The position numbers were made by a program, and so were the translations under genes. The notes beneath the pieces are model-generated. The model saw nothing but the letters and a program-made list of their open reading frames with translations. It made no database searches and was not told the DNA's origin. From Amoebophrya sp. AT5.2 (Eukaryota; Sar; Dinophyceae; Syndiniales; Amoebophryaceae), in NCBI GenBank assembly GCA_005223375.1, contig RXOD01004855.1, forward strand, positions 1-17,719: DNA of 17,719 bases, read 5' to 3'. Below are positions 7,999 to 17,200 of this stretch, in pieces. Within the stretch, counting starts at the first letter, position 1; each line of letters begins with the position of its first letter.

Positions 7999-8592
7999 TT
8001 AAAAGATGCGACTAAGAAAGCACTTTTTTGAGCGGTAAAGCAGCTGCCCCTTGCAGCTGTGTGATTTTCTATTTTGCGCTGGGTGGTTATTTTTCTTTTT
8101 GGATTGCTTGCACGCGGCCTCCTGTAAGTTAATACCGTTCAGGGTAACTTCCACTTCGTCGTCAGCGAAGTTGTTATCCGTCGCAACATCTTCACTGTGA
8201 TCCAGCATCTTCTTAATGTCGGAGGCCGGATGAGCTGCTGCGGCATCACCCAAAGCCGTCCCTTCATCTTCTGCACGTCTCGCGAGCGCGACCATGCGCC
8301 GGAAGTGCTCATGCATCGGGTCAACGGCGCCATCAGCTCCAGCGGTTGCCGTTCTGGTGGTGGTGGAGCCGTCCCTTTCATGGCGATCGTCTTTATCATC
8401 TACCGCTGGATGTTGAGGATGAAGTTGAGGATGATGTTGAAGCTTCATCTGGTGGCACTGATTCGTATGCGATGTCGTGCTCGTGCTCGCCACCCTCACC
8501 GTGTCACGAAAGCCAAATGCCGCAATCCCGCCAACCGAGGCCACGACCCGGGCGGCGGTGCGACGATTCGTCGTGACGTCTTCAACTGACAT
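7999..8592 (-). CDS. Hypothetical protein, 197 residues, His/Pro/Gln repeat and acidic C-terminal half
   Basis: The start is ATG 8592-8590, the first in-frame ATG after a stop at 8718-8716, and the frame ends at TAA 8001-7999. The N-terminus has a short Arg-rich, weakly hydrophobic stretch (RRTAARVVASVGGIAAFGF) that could be a mitochondrial presequence or a weak anchor. Around residues 50-65 a 12-nt DNA repeat (gttgaggatga at 8412 and 8424) yields a HPQLHPQHP repeat. A helical segment with MHEHFRRMVALARRAEDEG and an acidic stretch (EDVATDNNFADDEVEVTLNG) follow. The last ~35 residues are Lys/Asn/Ser/Cys-rich and may be readthrough into 3' UTR. No family is recognised. A 5' exon ending at the donor AAG|GTAAGC (8815/8814) could splice in phase to CAG|CCC (8611/8610). 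Confidence 0.6.
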   Translation of the reverse strand: MSVEDVTTNRRTAARVVASVGGIAAFGFRDTVRVASTSTTSHTNQCHQMKLQHHPQLHPQHPAVDDKDDRHERDGSTTTRTATAGADGAVDPMHEHFRRMVALARRAEDEGTALGDAAAAHPASDIKKMLDHSEDVATDNNFADDEVEVTLNGINLQEAACKQSKKKNNHPAQNRKSHSCKGQLLYRSKKCFLSRIF

Positions 8593-9515
8593 TGTCAAGC
8601 AAAGCAGGGGCTGCAGGGCACCATCGAATCCAAATTGAAATTCTTTGAATACGCCAAGCGAAGTCGATGCATGTCTGTGCCACCAGTAAATACTAGTCCT
8701 TAATGCGAAACAGGCTCAGGCGTCAGGAGTTTCTACTAGTGCTAGTTCTGAGGCTGAATCTAGGACTAAGTCGCAGCGACCACGAAAGCCAGTTGGAAGA
8801 ACGTTGACGCTTACCTTACGGCTACGTCGCGGCAGCTTCTGGATCTCTTTGTCTTTCTTACTCTTTCCAACGTACTACTGAACTTATTTTTACAGTTTCT
8901 CACGATGTTCTACGTTTTTCTTGTTGCTCCTGAAGCGCTGTCGATTCGTCTTTCACTTTTACCAAACTCAAACAAAAACACGGCTCGATTGGAGCCTTTT
9001 TGATTTTGACACCTGGGAAAAGAACCGAACTGTGTTTGTAGGCCTACTGGATCACCTCCCTCCCCAAAAAATCAGGCACAACAACCCTGAAAAAAGACAG
9101 TGTGTTTTCGCCCAGTTCAGAACGTGGACGGGGGCGGCCCCACTTAACCACGACGAAAGCAGACATCAGCTGGCTCCGAATTTTCATGATCACGCTGCCG
9201 CTGGCGCTGCGCTCAAAGCTCCAAAAAAAATGAAGCACAGGGTTTTATTGCGCACGATAGCGGTCCGGCAAAACGAGTCGCGCTGCCGCAGGTTGTTCAT
9301 GCGAGAATTCATTGATTCATTTGAAGGCAAACGTCGCAAAAGACAGTGACAGACCAGTTGATCCCGTCTGTCTTCTAATTCTGTCGGCCCTGAGCTGATG
9401 ATAGATGGTAATGAAGTTCTGCGTTGCTACTGTTGCTTGGAGTTGGAACGACTGACAACAAAAAAAAAAGCAAGAGAAGTCTCCTGTCCGCTGCCTCCGC
9501 CTGCCTCCATCAACA
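8593..9515. other. Long spacer with only weak ORFs and one good splice donor
   Basis: About 920 nt without a supported gene. A plus-strand frame open at 8921-9349 has no ATG start (it begins TTG) and would run against all neighbours. A minus-strand frame with ATG near 9188 and stop at 9044 gives 47 residues with no motif. Near 8889-8815 the minus strand encodes a short basic stretch (KSKKDKEIQKLPRRSRK) ending exactly at the consensus donor AAG|GTAAGC, which may be a 5' exon of the gene at 8592. The part between 9240 and 9515 is A/T-rich with a run of ten A at about 9461-9470. Confidence 0.5.
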
Positions 9516-9755
9516 CTAAAGGTCGTATTTTCGTTTAATGGCGCGGTATTTTATGAACTGGATCGTCTGTTCCACGACCCGTAACTGGTAGCGGATTGCT
9601 GCTACGCGCTTGGCTTCCTGCTCGATGTTCCTGACGTACGTTCGTGCCAGCCGGATCTCGCGTCGGCGGACGCGCTCCGGCAAAGCACGCGCAGTCCAGC
9701 AATACTGCTTCCAGAGCGAAGCAACGCGCGCCGAGTGAGCCATCTTTGACGTCAT
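9516..9755 (-). CDS. Small basic helical protein, 79 residues, LYR-motif-like
   Basis: ATG 9755 to TAG 9516 encodes a clean 79-residue protein that is almost wholly helical and rich in Arg, Ala, Gln and Ile. Near the start, VASLWKQYCWTARALP is followed about 15 residues later by ARTYVRNIEQEAKR. This spacing and pattern recall LYR-motif (Complex1_LYR) proteins, which have V-x-x-LYR...aR-x-x-P...F/Y-R-x-N and help assemble mitochondrial respiratory complexes or bind acyl carrier protein. Here the LYR triplet would be LWK, so the match is imperfect. The length fits the smaller members of that family. A second ATG (codon 5) is also possible. An alternative is a small ribosomal or cytoskeletal helix protein. 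The neighbours give no functional hint. Confidence 0.75.
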   Translation of the reverse strand: MTSKMAHSARVASLWKQYCWTARALPERVRRREIRLARTYVRNIEQEAKRVAAIRYQLRVVEQTIQFIKYRAIKRKYDL

Positions 9756-9774
9756 CTTTTTTACTTTTAGTTAG
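9756..9774 (-). promoter_or_regulatory. Putative splice acceptor with CTAAC branch site upstream of the 79-residue gene
   Basis: Reading the minus strand, CTAAC (9774-9770) lies 12 nt upstream of the AAAAAAG that directly precedes ATG 9755. A branch-site-like CTAAC followed by AG just before a start codon suits a cis intron in the 5' UTR, or a trans-splice acceptor of the kind used by dinoflagellates. The tract between them is purine-rich, which is unusual and lowers confidence. Confidence 0.3.
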
Positions 9775-10153
9775 TCCGTAGCAATTTTTCATCGATCTTC
9801 ATCAACAGCATCATGTATGACTATGAGAGAGGAACAGAATGAAGTACTGATACATAGTTAGCCATAGGTATACGTATAGCCATAGGCATTCCGTTGTAAA
9901 AAATGCAACCATTGCAGGCCACTTCGACGACGTTCGACAGCAAGGACGGCACCGGCATGATCTATCAGTAGAACACAGCCCTGCTCTTGACGAGCGGCAC
10001 GAGATAAATCTCTCCGCTACAATACATCTTATGCAAGTATAGCGCTCTGCTTCAGCACGCAACAATACTGCTTCCAAGTTCCTCGTCGCTGGAGGTGTTG
10101 TTCTTTCCGAAATTTACTCGGCTGTGTGACGGGGACAGCGGCGCGTTTTCTCA
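9775..10153. other. Spacer with 42-codon micro-ORF and a palindromic repeat
   Basis: No firm gene. A minus-strand frame starts at ATG 10157, overlapping the TGA of the two-helix membrane protein gene, and runs 42 codons to TAA 10031-10029. It is basic and includes TWKQYCC, echoing LWKQYCW in the 79-residue gene. Further down, open frames are Cys/Arg- or Tyr/Leu-rich and lack ATG starts. An AT-rich part near 9850-9890 carries a repeat around a palindrome. Confidence 0.4.
9859..9886. repeat. 10-nt direct repeat tagccatagg flanking palindrome tatacgtata
   Basis: The decamer tagccatagg occurs at 9859-9868 and 9877-9886. The intervening sequence forms the perfect 10-nt palindrome tatacgtata (9869-9878), whose end overlaps the second copy. 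It lies in the AT-rich spacer upstream (minus strand) of the 79-residue gene. It could be a protein-binding site, but nothing else supports that. Confidence 0.6.
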
Positions 10154-10981
10154 TCATGCCCACGCGCGAAGACTCGGAGCGGAGGAGCTACGCCCACCAG
10201 CTGCCGCGCGGCTCCCACTGACGTGATGCGCTCGTCGCATCGCCAGGGTCAGATCATCTTCCCCAAGGTCGAATATGTTCCTCCGCGCCTTCGTCGTGCG
10301 CGCCCGTTCTTCCGGAGACGCCGTCCAGGGCATCGGCCAGCAGAGCAACACCCACACCAGAAACGCCACCAGCGCCCCGAACCCGAACAGCGGCGAGAAG
10401 AAGATCCGCTTGTCGTCCGGGTTCCAGTAGTCCTCTTTGTGTTTTTGCACCAGTGGCAGCACCGCCAGGTTCCACGTCGCGATCGTCAGGAGAATGCCAC
10501 TCACCAAGATGCGCCAGGCGTGCCGCCAAAGAAACGTCGACCGCGCCCGCCGCGCGACGTAGCGCATACGCGACTCCTCCTCCTCCGAGTCCGTCTCGGA
10601 AAACACGGAAGGGGCGGGACTGCTGATCTCCTTTCTCACGGAGTGGCATGCTTCTGCGCGGCGCTGGGCCGCAATCGGAGAGGACGTTTGAACGAAGGGA
10701 ACTCCCTTATTTCCTTTTGCGCCATGTTGAACATGATCATCGTGTTTGCCACCTCCGCTTGTCCTGTCTACCTCCGAGTGAACAGCGACTGCGTCGCTGG
10801 AATGATCCGCAGACGAAGAGGCTTCGTTGTCATCGCGCGAATACTCCACGACTTCGACCAGTTGTTCCGAGTCCGATGAACCCGATCCGCGTTGCGAGGA
10901 GCGGCCGCCAAACAACCTACGTGACGTACTTATGTTTAGAAGTGGATCATCAACATCTTCATCGACTACAACAGCTACGAA
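10154..10981 (-). CDS. Two-transmembrane-helix protein with Ser/acidic N-terminal region, 5' end unresolved
   Basis: The frame is open from 10981 (after TAA 10984-10982) to TGA 10156-10154, about 275 codons. No in-frame ATG occurs until the MRYVARRARS segment, yet the upstream part (VDEDVDDPLLNISTSRR) looks coding, so a 5' exon must be spliced on. Counting from the Leu codon at 10915, a Ser/Asp/Glu-rich cytosolic-type region covers about 1-120. Helix 1 spans about 134-156 (WRILVSGILLTIATW onward) and helix 2 about 172-195 (LFGFGALVAFLVWVLLCW), with a short charged loop between. The tail is Arg/Ser/Ala-rich. A membrane protein with both ends on one side is inferred. No family is recognised. 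Acceptors fit at 10975 (TTCGTAG|CT) or 10966 (GTTGTAG|TC). Confidence 0.6.
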   Translation of the reverse strand, partial: FVAVVVDEDVDDPLLNISTSRRLFGGRSSQRGSGSSDSEQLVEVVEYSRDDNEASSSADHSSDAVAVHSEVDRTSGGGKHDDHVQHGAKGNKGVPFVQTSSPIAAQRRAEACHSVRKEISSPAPSVFSETDSEEEESRMRYVARRARSTFLWRHAWRILVSGILLTIATWNLAVLPLVQKHKEDYWNPDDKRIFFSPLFGFGALVAFLVWVLLCWPMPWTASPEERARTTKARRNIFDLGEDDLTLAMRRAHHVSGSRAAAGGRSSSAPSLRAWA

Positions 10982-11046
10982 TTAATACGATTGCAACGTC
11001 GAGCACTTGGCAAGTGCCACTTGCTTCGTGCTAGCATCAGCTGCAC
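10975..11046 (-). other. Possible 72-nt intron with nested palindromes
   Basis: The minus strand carries one frame (11185-10154) broken only by TAA at 10984-10982. The upstream part looks coding (GGPLEQAESILPCAVEQDLNECVPVLR). Splicing G|GTGCAG (11046) to TTCGTAG|CT (10975) removes 72 nt, including that stop, and keeps frame. The segment contains two overlapping 7-1-7 palindromes (gcacttg-g-caagtgc and gcaagtg-c-cacttgc on the plus strand, about 11003-11025). The donor is not consensus and the pyrimidine tract is poor, so this is tentative. Confidence 0.35.
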
Positions 11047-11219
11047 CTCGAAGTACAGGTACACATTCATTTAAATCTTGTTCAACAGCACACGGAAGTA
11101 TTGATTCTGCTTGTTCTAGTGGACCCCCAACGGTAAACAAGACGAGAAAGGAATGGACGGCGATGAATAGAAGGAATTGGAATACTTATTGTACTAGTAC
11201 TTGCTTTGTCGATATCGAT

Positions 11220-11281
11220 CTGCGCAAGATCAAATCATCATAGGCCGACAGTAACTCAGTTGTCGTGTGAAGAGTACTTAC
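11220..11281 (-). other. Probable 62-nt intron whose donor overlaps the giant ORF's stop
   Basis: The last codons of the giant frame read TCG AGG TAA GTA, which is a perfect consensus donor AG|GTAAGT with exon end at 11282. A downstream acceptor CTTGCGCAG|A (11220/11219) joins AG+A into an Arg codon. The frame then runs 10 further codons (SISTKQVLVQ) to TAA 11188-11186. The phase fits. If it is real, the protein ends at 11186 and not at 11278. Confidence 0.5.
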
Positions 11282-14200
11282 CTCGACGGCGCCCAGGAGA
11301 CGGATCTGCGCAGCGGTTTTCGGGAGCTTTCGTCGATGACTTCGTGTACCGTTTGCGAGCCCACCGGCTGCGGCTGCCTCCACCCGATCGGTTTTGCATC
11401 CTTGTTCCGCCAGTAAAGTCGGGGTTTTGGTGGTTTGTACTCCCGCACGACGTCTACCGATTTGCTATCGCGCAGAAACTCTCTCACAATGCTCAGATCC
11501 GTTGGCGGCGAAGCCGAAGCGCCGGCGGATGCTTTCCTTCGTCTGTTCTTGAAGACAAAGGAATTGCCCAGTGGTCCCATACTCCACCCTCCACTCCTTT
11601 TCCTTGCGGACGGGGTTCCACGACCACCGCGTGGGGACCGTCGTTTCATTTTGTCCCCGTGGGGTAGCCCAACGTCACTTGTAATTTTCTCGTCGGCCGC
11701 CGTAACTGCATTGCTTCCCGTTCGAATGGCCGGATATCGCCGCACTCTGCCACCTCTGCGCGAATTTTCATCAAAATCGTCGTGGTCTGCAAAAGAAACG
11801 CTTCCCTTCGTCTTCATGATGCCACGCCCCCCCACCGCGTTCGTAGCAGCACGCGTCGCCGTTCCACTTCCCGATGTGGACTGGTCGACGATTTCGCCCA
11901 GGTTTCCGTATCGTGCGTCAGGCTCGTACTTAATGCGAGAAAAAAGATATGCCTGCTGTTCTGCCCAGAGACTCGGGTAAGGAGCCTTTCGCCACGGCGT
12001 CGACAACTCGCCGACTTGAAACCGCAACGGAAGGTGGCGGTCGTAGGCGTTCGGCCGCCGCAACAAGCGGTCCGCGAGAACGTACTTGTCATTGTCTACG
12101 TCTACGTTCTGTCTATCGTTTCTATTCCCCGCGCTTGCCGGCCGGATCCGCTCTCGTACGAGAAGAAAATCGCGCTCAACGTCTTCAGTCAGAGGTTTTT
12201 GCGAGGGAAGATTTTCGACACCAGCAGCCGCCCTTGTTCTTGTTGTGGCATCACCATTAGTGGGAGCAGCTCGTCGCGCCTGCCCGAGCCAGCGTAATTC
12301 CTTTACGCGGGCAGATTTTGAGTTCGAAACGCCTACGAGGGGCCACACCTCCGTCACCAGTTTGCGCATGTTGGGTGTGCGTGGGTCGCTCGAGGTTAGC
12401 ACGTCCTGGTAGTCGCGATCCTTGTGCGTAAAGCCGAAAACAACGAGCGGCACGTGGTCCAGGTAGAGTGTCAGCCGGGTGGCGGTGAAGAAAATCGACA
12501 TGACCTTCCCGGCCGTAAGCATTGCTTCGGAATTATCGAAGAATCGCTGTCCTTCTCGAGTAAAACGTGCATCGAAGCGAGTACGAACGATTTTTCCGTT
12601 CACATACACACAAAGGTCGTCGGTGAGAACTACTGCGGATTGAAATTTTTCGGGGCCAAGCGAAATGAGAGCCGACGGCTGTGGTCCGGGCGGGCCCAAG
12701 ATTTCTTCATCACGCAACGCGAGTTGCTGGCCGTCGCCGACGCTGCGTGCAGGTGCAGTTACCGCCGAAGGCGGCTCGCGCTCGCAGTCCTGGACCTGGT
12801 GCTCTTGAATCATCATATTGTGCTTGTGGTTGCCGTTGCCGCGGCCGGGAGAAGACTGCTTCTCCAACGCGAGGCGGGCGCCCATACTGATCGGCTTCCG
12901 CGGCACGATGTTGAGGGTCCATGAAAACGGGGACTCCGCCACAGCAGCTGCAGCTCCACCGGCGGGAGCCGACTCACAATGACGATATTCGCGCAGAAGC
13001 GCTCCGTGCGCGGAAGCGTCGCAAGCGTTGAGCAGTGCACTTACCGTATCGACCGGAAGATGGTTTTTGCGCACGTCCTCGCGGACGAAGTCTCTTTTCG
13101 GCAGAATAGGTTTTCTTCCCCCGCGGAAGGGGTTTCGAACGATCTTCCCCTGGCGTTCCGTCAAGCCGTATCCAGCAAGAATGTCGAGCAGCTTCTCTTG
13201 CTCCTCGTCTTTTTCTGGCAACGGTGGGAAGTTGAAAAAAAGCTCGGTGGATTGTTCCGATTTGTGAGACCTGTCTTTTTCATCTTGTTCGGTCCCCTTT
13301 TGTTCAGCTTCATCGCGAAGTTGCTTGGAGTCTTTCTCATCTGACAGTACAACAGGTTCCGCGCCCTCACCCCTCTCGACCACGTTCCCTTCCTGCCCTT
13401 CGCATTGGCCTTGCTGTGTCCGCTCGTCCACTTGCCTCTCCTGCACCGGGAGACGGGGCGAAGCACCATTGTTAACACCCACGACCGTGGTCGTGCACGC
13501 GCGGACATCTCCTGTTCCACCGCCCGTGTCCGTCGTGGTCACCGCCTTTCCTACTTGTTGCAAAACGATGTTGCTGTTTCGTGGCTGTAGCCTTTCGTCG
13601 CCCAGCTCCTTTTTGATTCTCGCTCGGATGTCCGCTGCTGACAACGGATCTCCATACGCCTGGTGCTCACGCATGCGGGCACTCACTGCATCGTGCAGAA
13701 ACTGAGTCCGCAGCTTCGACCTGTGCACGTCCTCTTGCACGCGGCGCTGTGTCGGGCTCGCCCGCTGCACCGCTGTTGTCTCGTCGTGCAGTGCCTGGAC
13801 CTGGAGCCAGAGTGTCGGAACCATGTGCGGTGAGCGCTGACTCCTGGTCGCGGTGTCTGCATCATGATCTGGCGCCACGGGGGTGGTCCGTGCGCGACTT
13901 GCGATTTCACGACTCACGAGCTGGCCAGCGGTGACGAACTCGCCGTCGGAAGAAGAACTCGCAACGGCCGAAGAAGCACCAGCTGCAAGTCCAACTTCTT
14001 GCTCTTCTCCTGCATTAGCCGGAACTGGCAATTCGGGTGCAACGATGTCTGACGGGACCCCAATGACATCAATGTCGTTGTCAAGCTCAGCGTCGTCATC
14101 GAGGGGCGGACTACTAGCTGCATGCAAGCCTTCGCGAAATGGGTGCTGGCGCGGATGCTGCATGGGCGGCGAAGATGGCGAGCAGTTCTGTTGTTCGCGA

Positions 14201-17200
14201 ATGTAGTCATTCCAAGCGACATTCGCCGCCTCGCCAGCGATTCTTTTGTCGCTACTGAATCCTTGGATATCCAGGTATTCTGTCTCGTTCCTCATGATTC
14301 CAAGCGCTAATCCCCCCAGGACGCTCGGTGGCTTCGCAGGCTTGCGGCGACCGCACCACAGGCGGAGATACAGGGCCAGGACGCGCAGCATCATCAGCGT
14401 CGGTCCGGGAACGATGAACGAAAAGCAAGTTCCGCAAGCGCTCCAGGCTCGCTTGAAACAGCCTAGACAGCGATTGCCGCGGCGTTCCTGCACCACTTTT
14501 ACTTGACAGATCTCGAACCGAATCAGGCGCCCCTCGATGTCGCCGAGCTTCCGTCGAGGGCTCGCCGTTCGCTCCAGAATTGTCTTCCCCGGGCCGGGAG
14601 AAGAAGAGCGGTTGCGCGGCGTGGTCGCTGCGTTGTGGGTACCCTCGCATGACCCAGGAGAGGACGAGATCAATCGAATCAACGGCGCTAGACCATTCCC
14701 AATCGCAACTGCTTTCGATGACGCGGCTTCGTCCGTCTCCGACGTGGTCGCGTAGTTCTCATCGGCAAGATCCCGCAATCGTTCCTCCTTCGACCTCGTG
14801 GCCCGACTCCGATTCATTGTCCACTGCGATTGCAACGTGTCGGATTTTTCGCCCGATACCGCGGCGCCCCCTGCGACAGGTAGAAAGCCAGAGCAGTGCA
14901 CGGCATCGGGGAAGCGGTGCTCCAAATCCGCTAACGTCAGGCCGCTGCTGATGATGGTTCCCGCACTCAGTGCGGGTGGGGGACCGGCGACTCGCGGTGC
15001 CACATGATGCATCAGAATTGCCTCGCTCGGGGGTTTTGTTTGCCGAAACTGCTGGCGTGGTGATAATGCTTCGAAAAGTTCTTTGTCCGTGTTCATGTTG
15101 CTGGTCTCTGCAGACAATGTTTTTGTTTTGGACTTCGGACTCATAGCGCCTTTCTTCGTGCACGTTCTGCGTCGGCCGCTAGTGGAGACGGGTCGTTTCG
15201 GCGTTCTTGTGTCGATCGTCAAGTTCTTCTTTCCACGTTGATTGGCGCCAGCACACGCTCGCGCAGTGGTGGCGGGGCCGTCGTCTTTACTCCTACCTTC
15301 GTTACTCGCAGCGGACGCAGCTGGACTTCCGCCGACACCTCTCTTTTCAGCAGCGGCCTCGCCCTCACCGAAGTTGAAGAGCGTGTTACGGATTATGATC
15401 GCGCTTCGCGATGCCAGGGGTGCGTAGAGCAAATGAGGTGCGTTTTTCCCGCGCGTGCTCTCCTTGTAGTATCCTCTCCTGGTTGACCAGTCCGGTGAAT
15501 TATCGGCATCCGCCACGTCTTCAACCTTCAACATGGCCGCTCTCCTGCGCTCCGTAGCTGTTCCGTTTACGATGTCCGCATCGGCAGGCGACACCAGACC
15601 TATCCGTTTCGGTCTGTCCTGCCGTGTTTTGAATTCACCGGTTTCTGGCGATCGCGTCCGTTCTCGCACCTTGGCTTGGCCGCGTGGGGAAAGCACTTGA
15701 ACTTCGGACTTCAATTCATCAATCACCTGCATATCGCGCTTGTTCGGCTTTCGCTGTGCCTGCTGCTTCTGGTATCCGAACCGCATCCAGAGGCTCGAGT
15801 TTTTCTTTTGCGCTGTGAGAACTTCCAGCTGCTGCTTCTCGTCTGCTTTCGGACCCCGCGGCGCCGCTCGCGGGTTGCGCCACAGGAGGTGCGCGTCGTG
15901 CTCGTCCCTTTCGTCCTGTGCCGTTCTAGGTCGCGTCCTCTCCGCGTACCGCGCTGCGGCGGGGCCACCCTTGAAGACTCCGTTGCGCACAACGTCGAGC
16001 CCGTCTTGCGCTAGCAGCGAGGCGTCGTCGTCCTCCTCCTCAGTGTTGAGGTCGACGGAACAAATAGCTCCACCTCCCCCACGCCCGTCCTCCTCATGAC
16101 TCTCGCCAGCCCCTTCGGAAGGTTTTCGCGCGGCGCGCCCGGTTTGCAGATCGAGCCGGCGCAGGTTGTCGTCCGAGAGGAAATCACCCCTCTGCGGCTC
16201 CTGAGCAGGCTTTTCTGCAATAGTTTTCGAGACATCTACACCGTGCCGCTGCAGGGTCGCAGTCGACGCCGACAGGATGCTGCGACTTTCGTCTGCATCT
16301 TGTCCTGCGGCCGACGACCTCGAGCTGACCAGTGAGAGGCGTGACCCCCGCGTCTTCGCATCCACAGCCGACGTATTTGTTGCGTCCACGACCGAGGTGG
16401 ATGAACCTCCTAGGTCCCCCATCTCCAGCACCTCCAAATCCGTCGACGAGGCATACGCTTCGTATGCGACACTGTCTATGATGCGATTCGCTAGGTTCTC
16501 GCGCTGCACCCAGACCGGATTGCCCCAGTTCCGTTCGTCCTCTTCCCGTTGCGCCTGTTGTTGCCTCCGCTTATCGATCAGCCGCAGCACGTCCGGGGGG
16601 ATCCCGGCAAGCTGCCGCACGTAGTCCGCGTTCGCAGCCGACCGCGGCGGCGAACCGCCACCGCGACCCAGCCTGGACGCGTCTGCCTCCTTCTTCCGCT
16701 GCAGCACGGAGTGAATGTGGAAAAACTCCGACTCATCGAAGCGGTCCAGAACGCTGTGCAACAAGCCTTCCCGCGACTGGTTCTGCTGTGCGCGGTCGAA
16801 GGCCTGCACGCTCATTTCGCCGCACAGGGTCTTCTCGAGCAGCAGCTTCTGGACTACGGGCGCGTCGTTTCGCTCCGTCACATGGTGAAGGTCGTCGGCG
16901 CGATTCAGATGATGGCCGCGGTCCTTCATCTTGCTACGGCGTAGGTTTTTCACGTGCTCCGCCTCGTTCCACTCGCCGTCAGGTTTCGACGTCAGGTGGA
17001 AGAAGTCCGCGATCGCACGCCGCCACCCGTACGGACGTGAGAGAGAAGAAGTGAGCGCGGAAGCCGTTTTCTTCATTGCCGCCGCGGATGGGGCTGGTGC
17101 GGCACTTCTACCGGTTGTCGTGACGTCCTCGTCCGCTGCAAGAGGACCGCGACCGTGCGGAGGTCCGCCGATTCCGAATGTCTTCGCTACCTTTTCTTTC

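Noticed and set aside
8921..9349. Plus-strand frame of 142 codons
   Set aside because: It starts at TTG, has no motif, and would be the only plus-strand gene; the region is more likely a spacer.
14252..14650. Second minus-strand frame of 132 codons inside the giant ORF, considered as evidence of a frameshift or intron
   Set aside because: The main frame keeps better protein character on both sides (including the hydrophobic island and the following EYLDIQG stretch), so no shift is needed.
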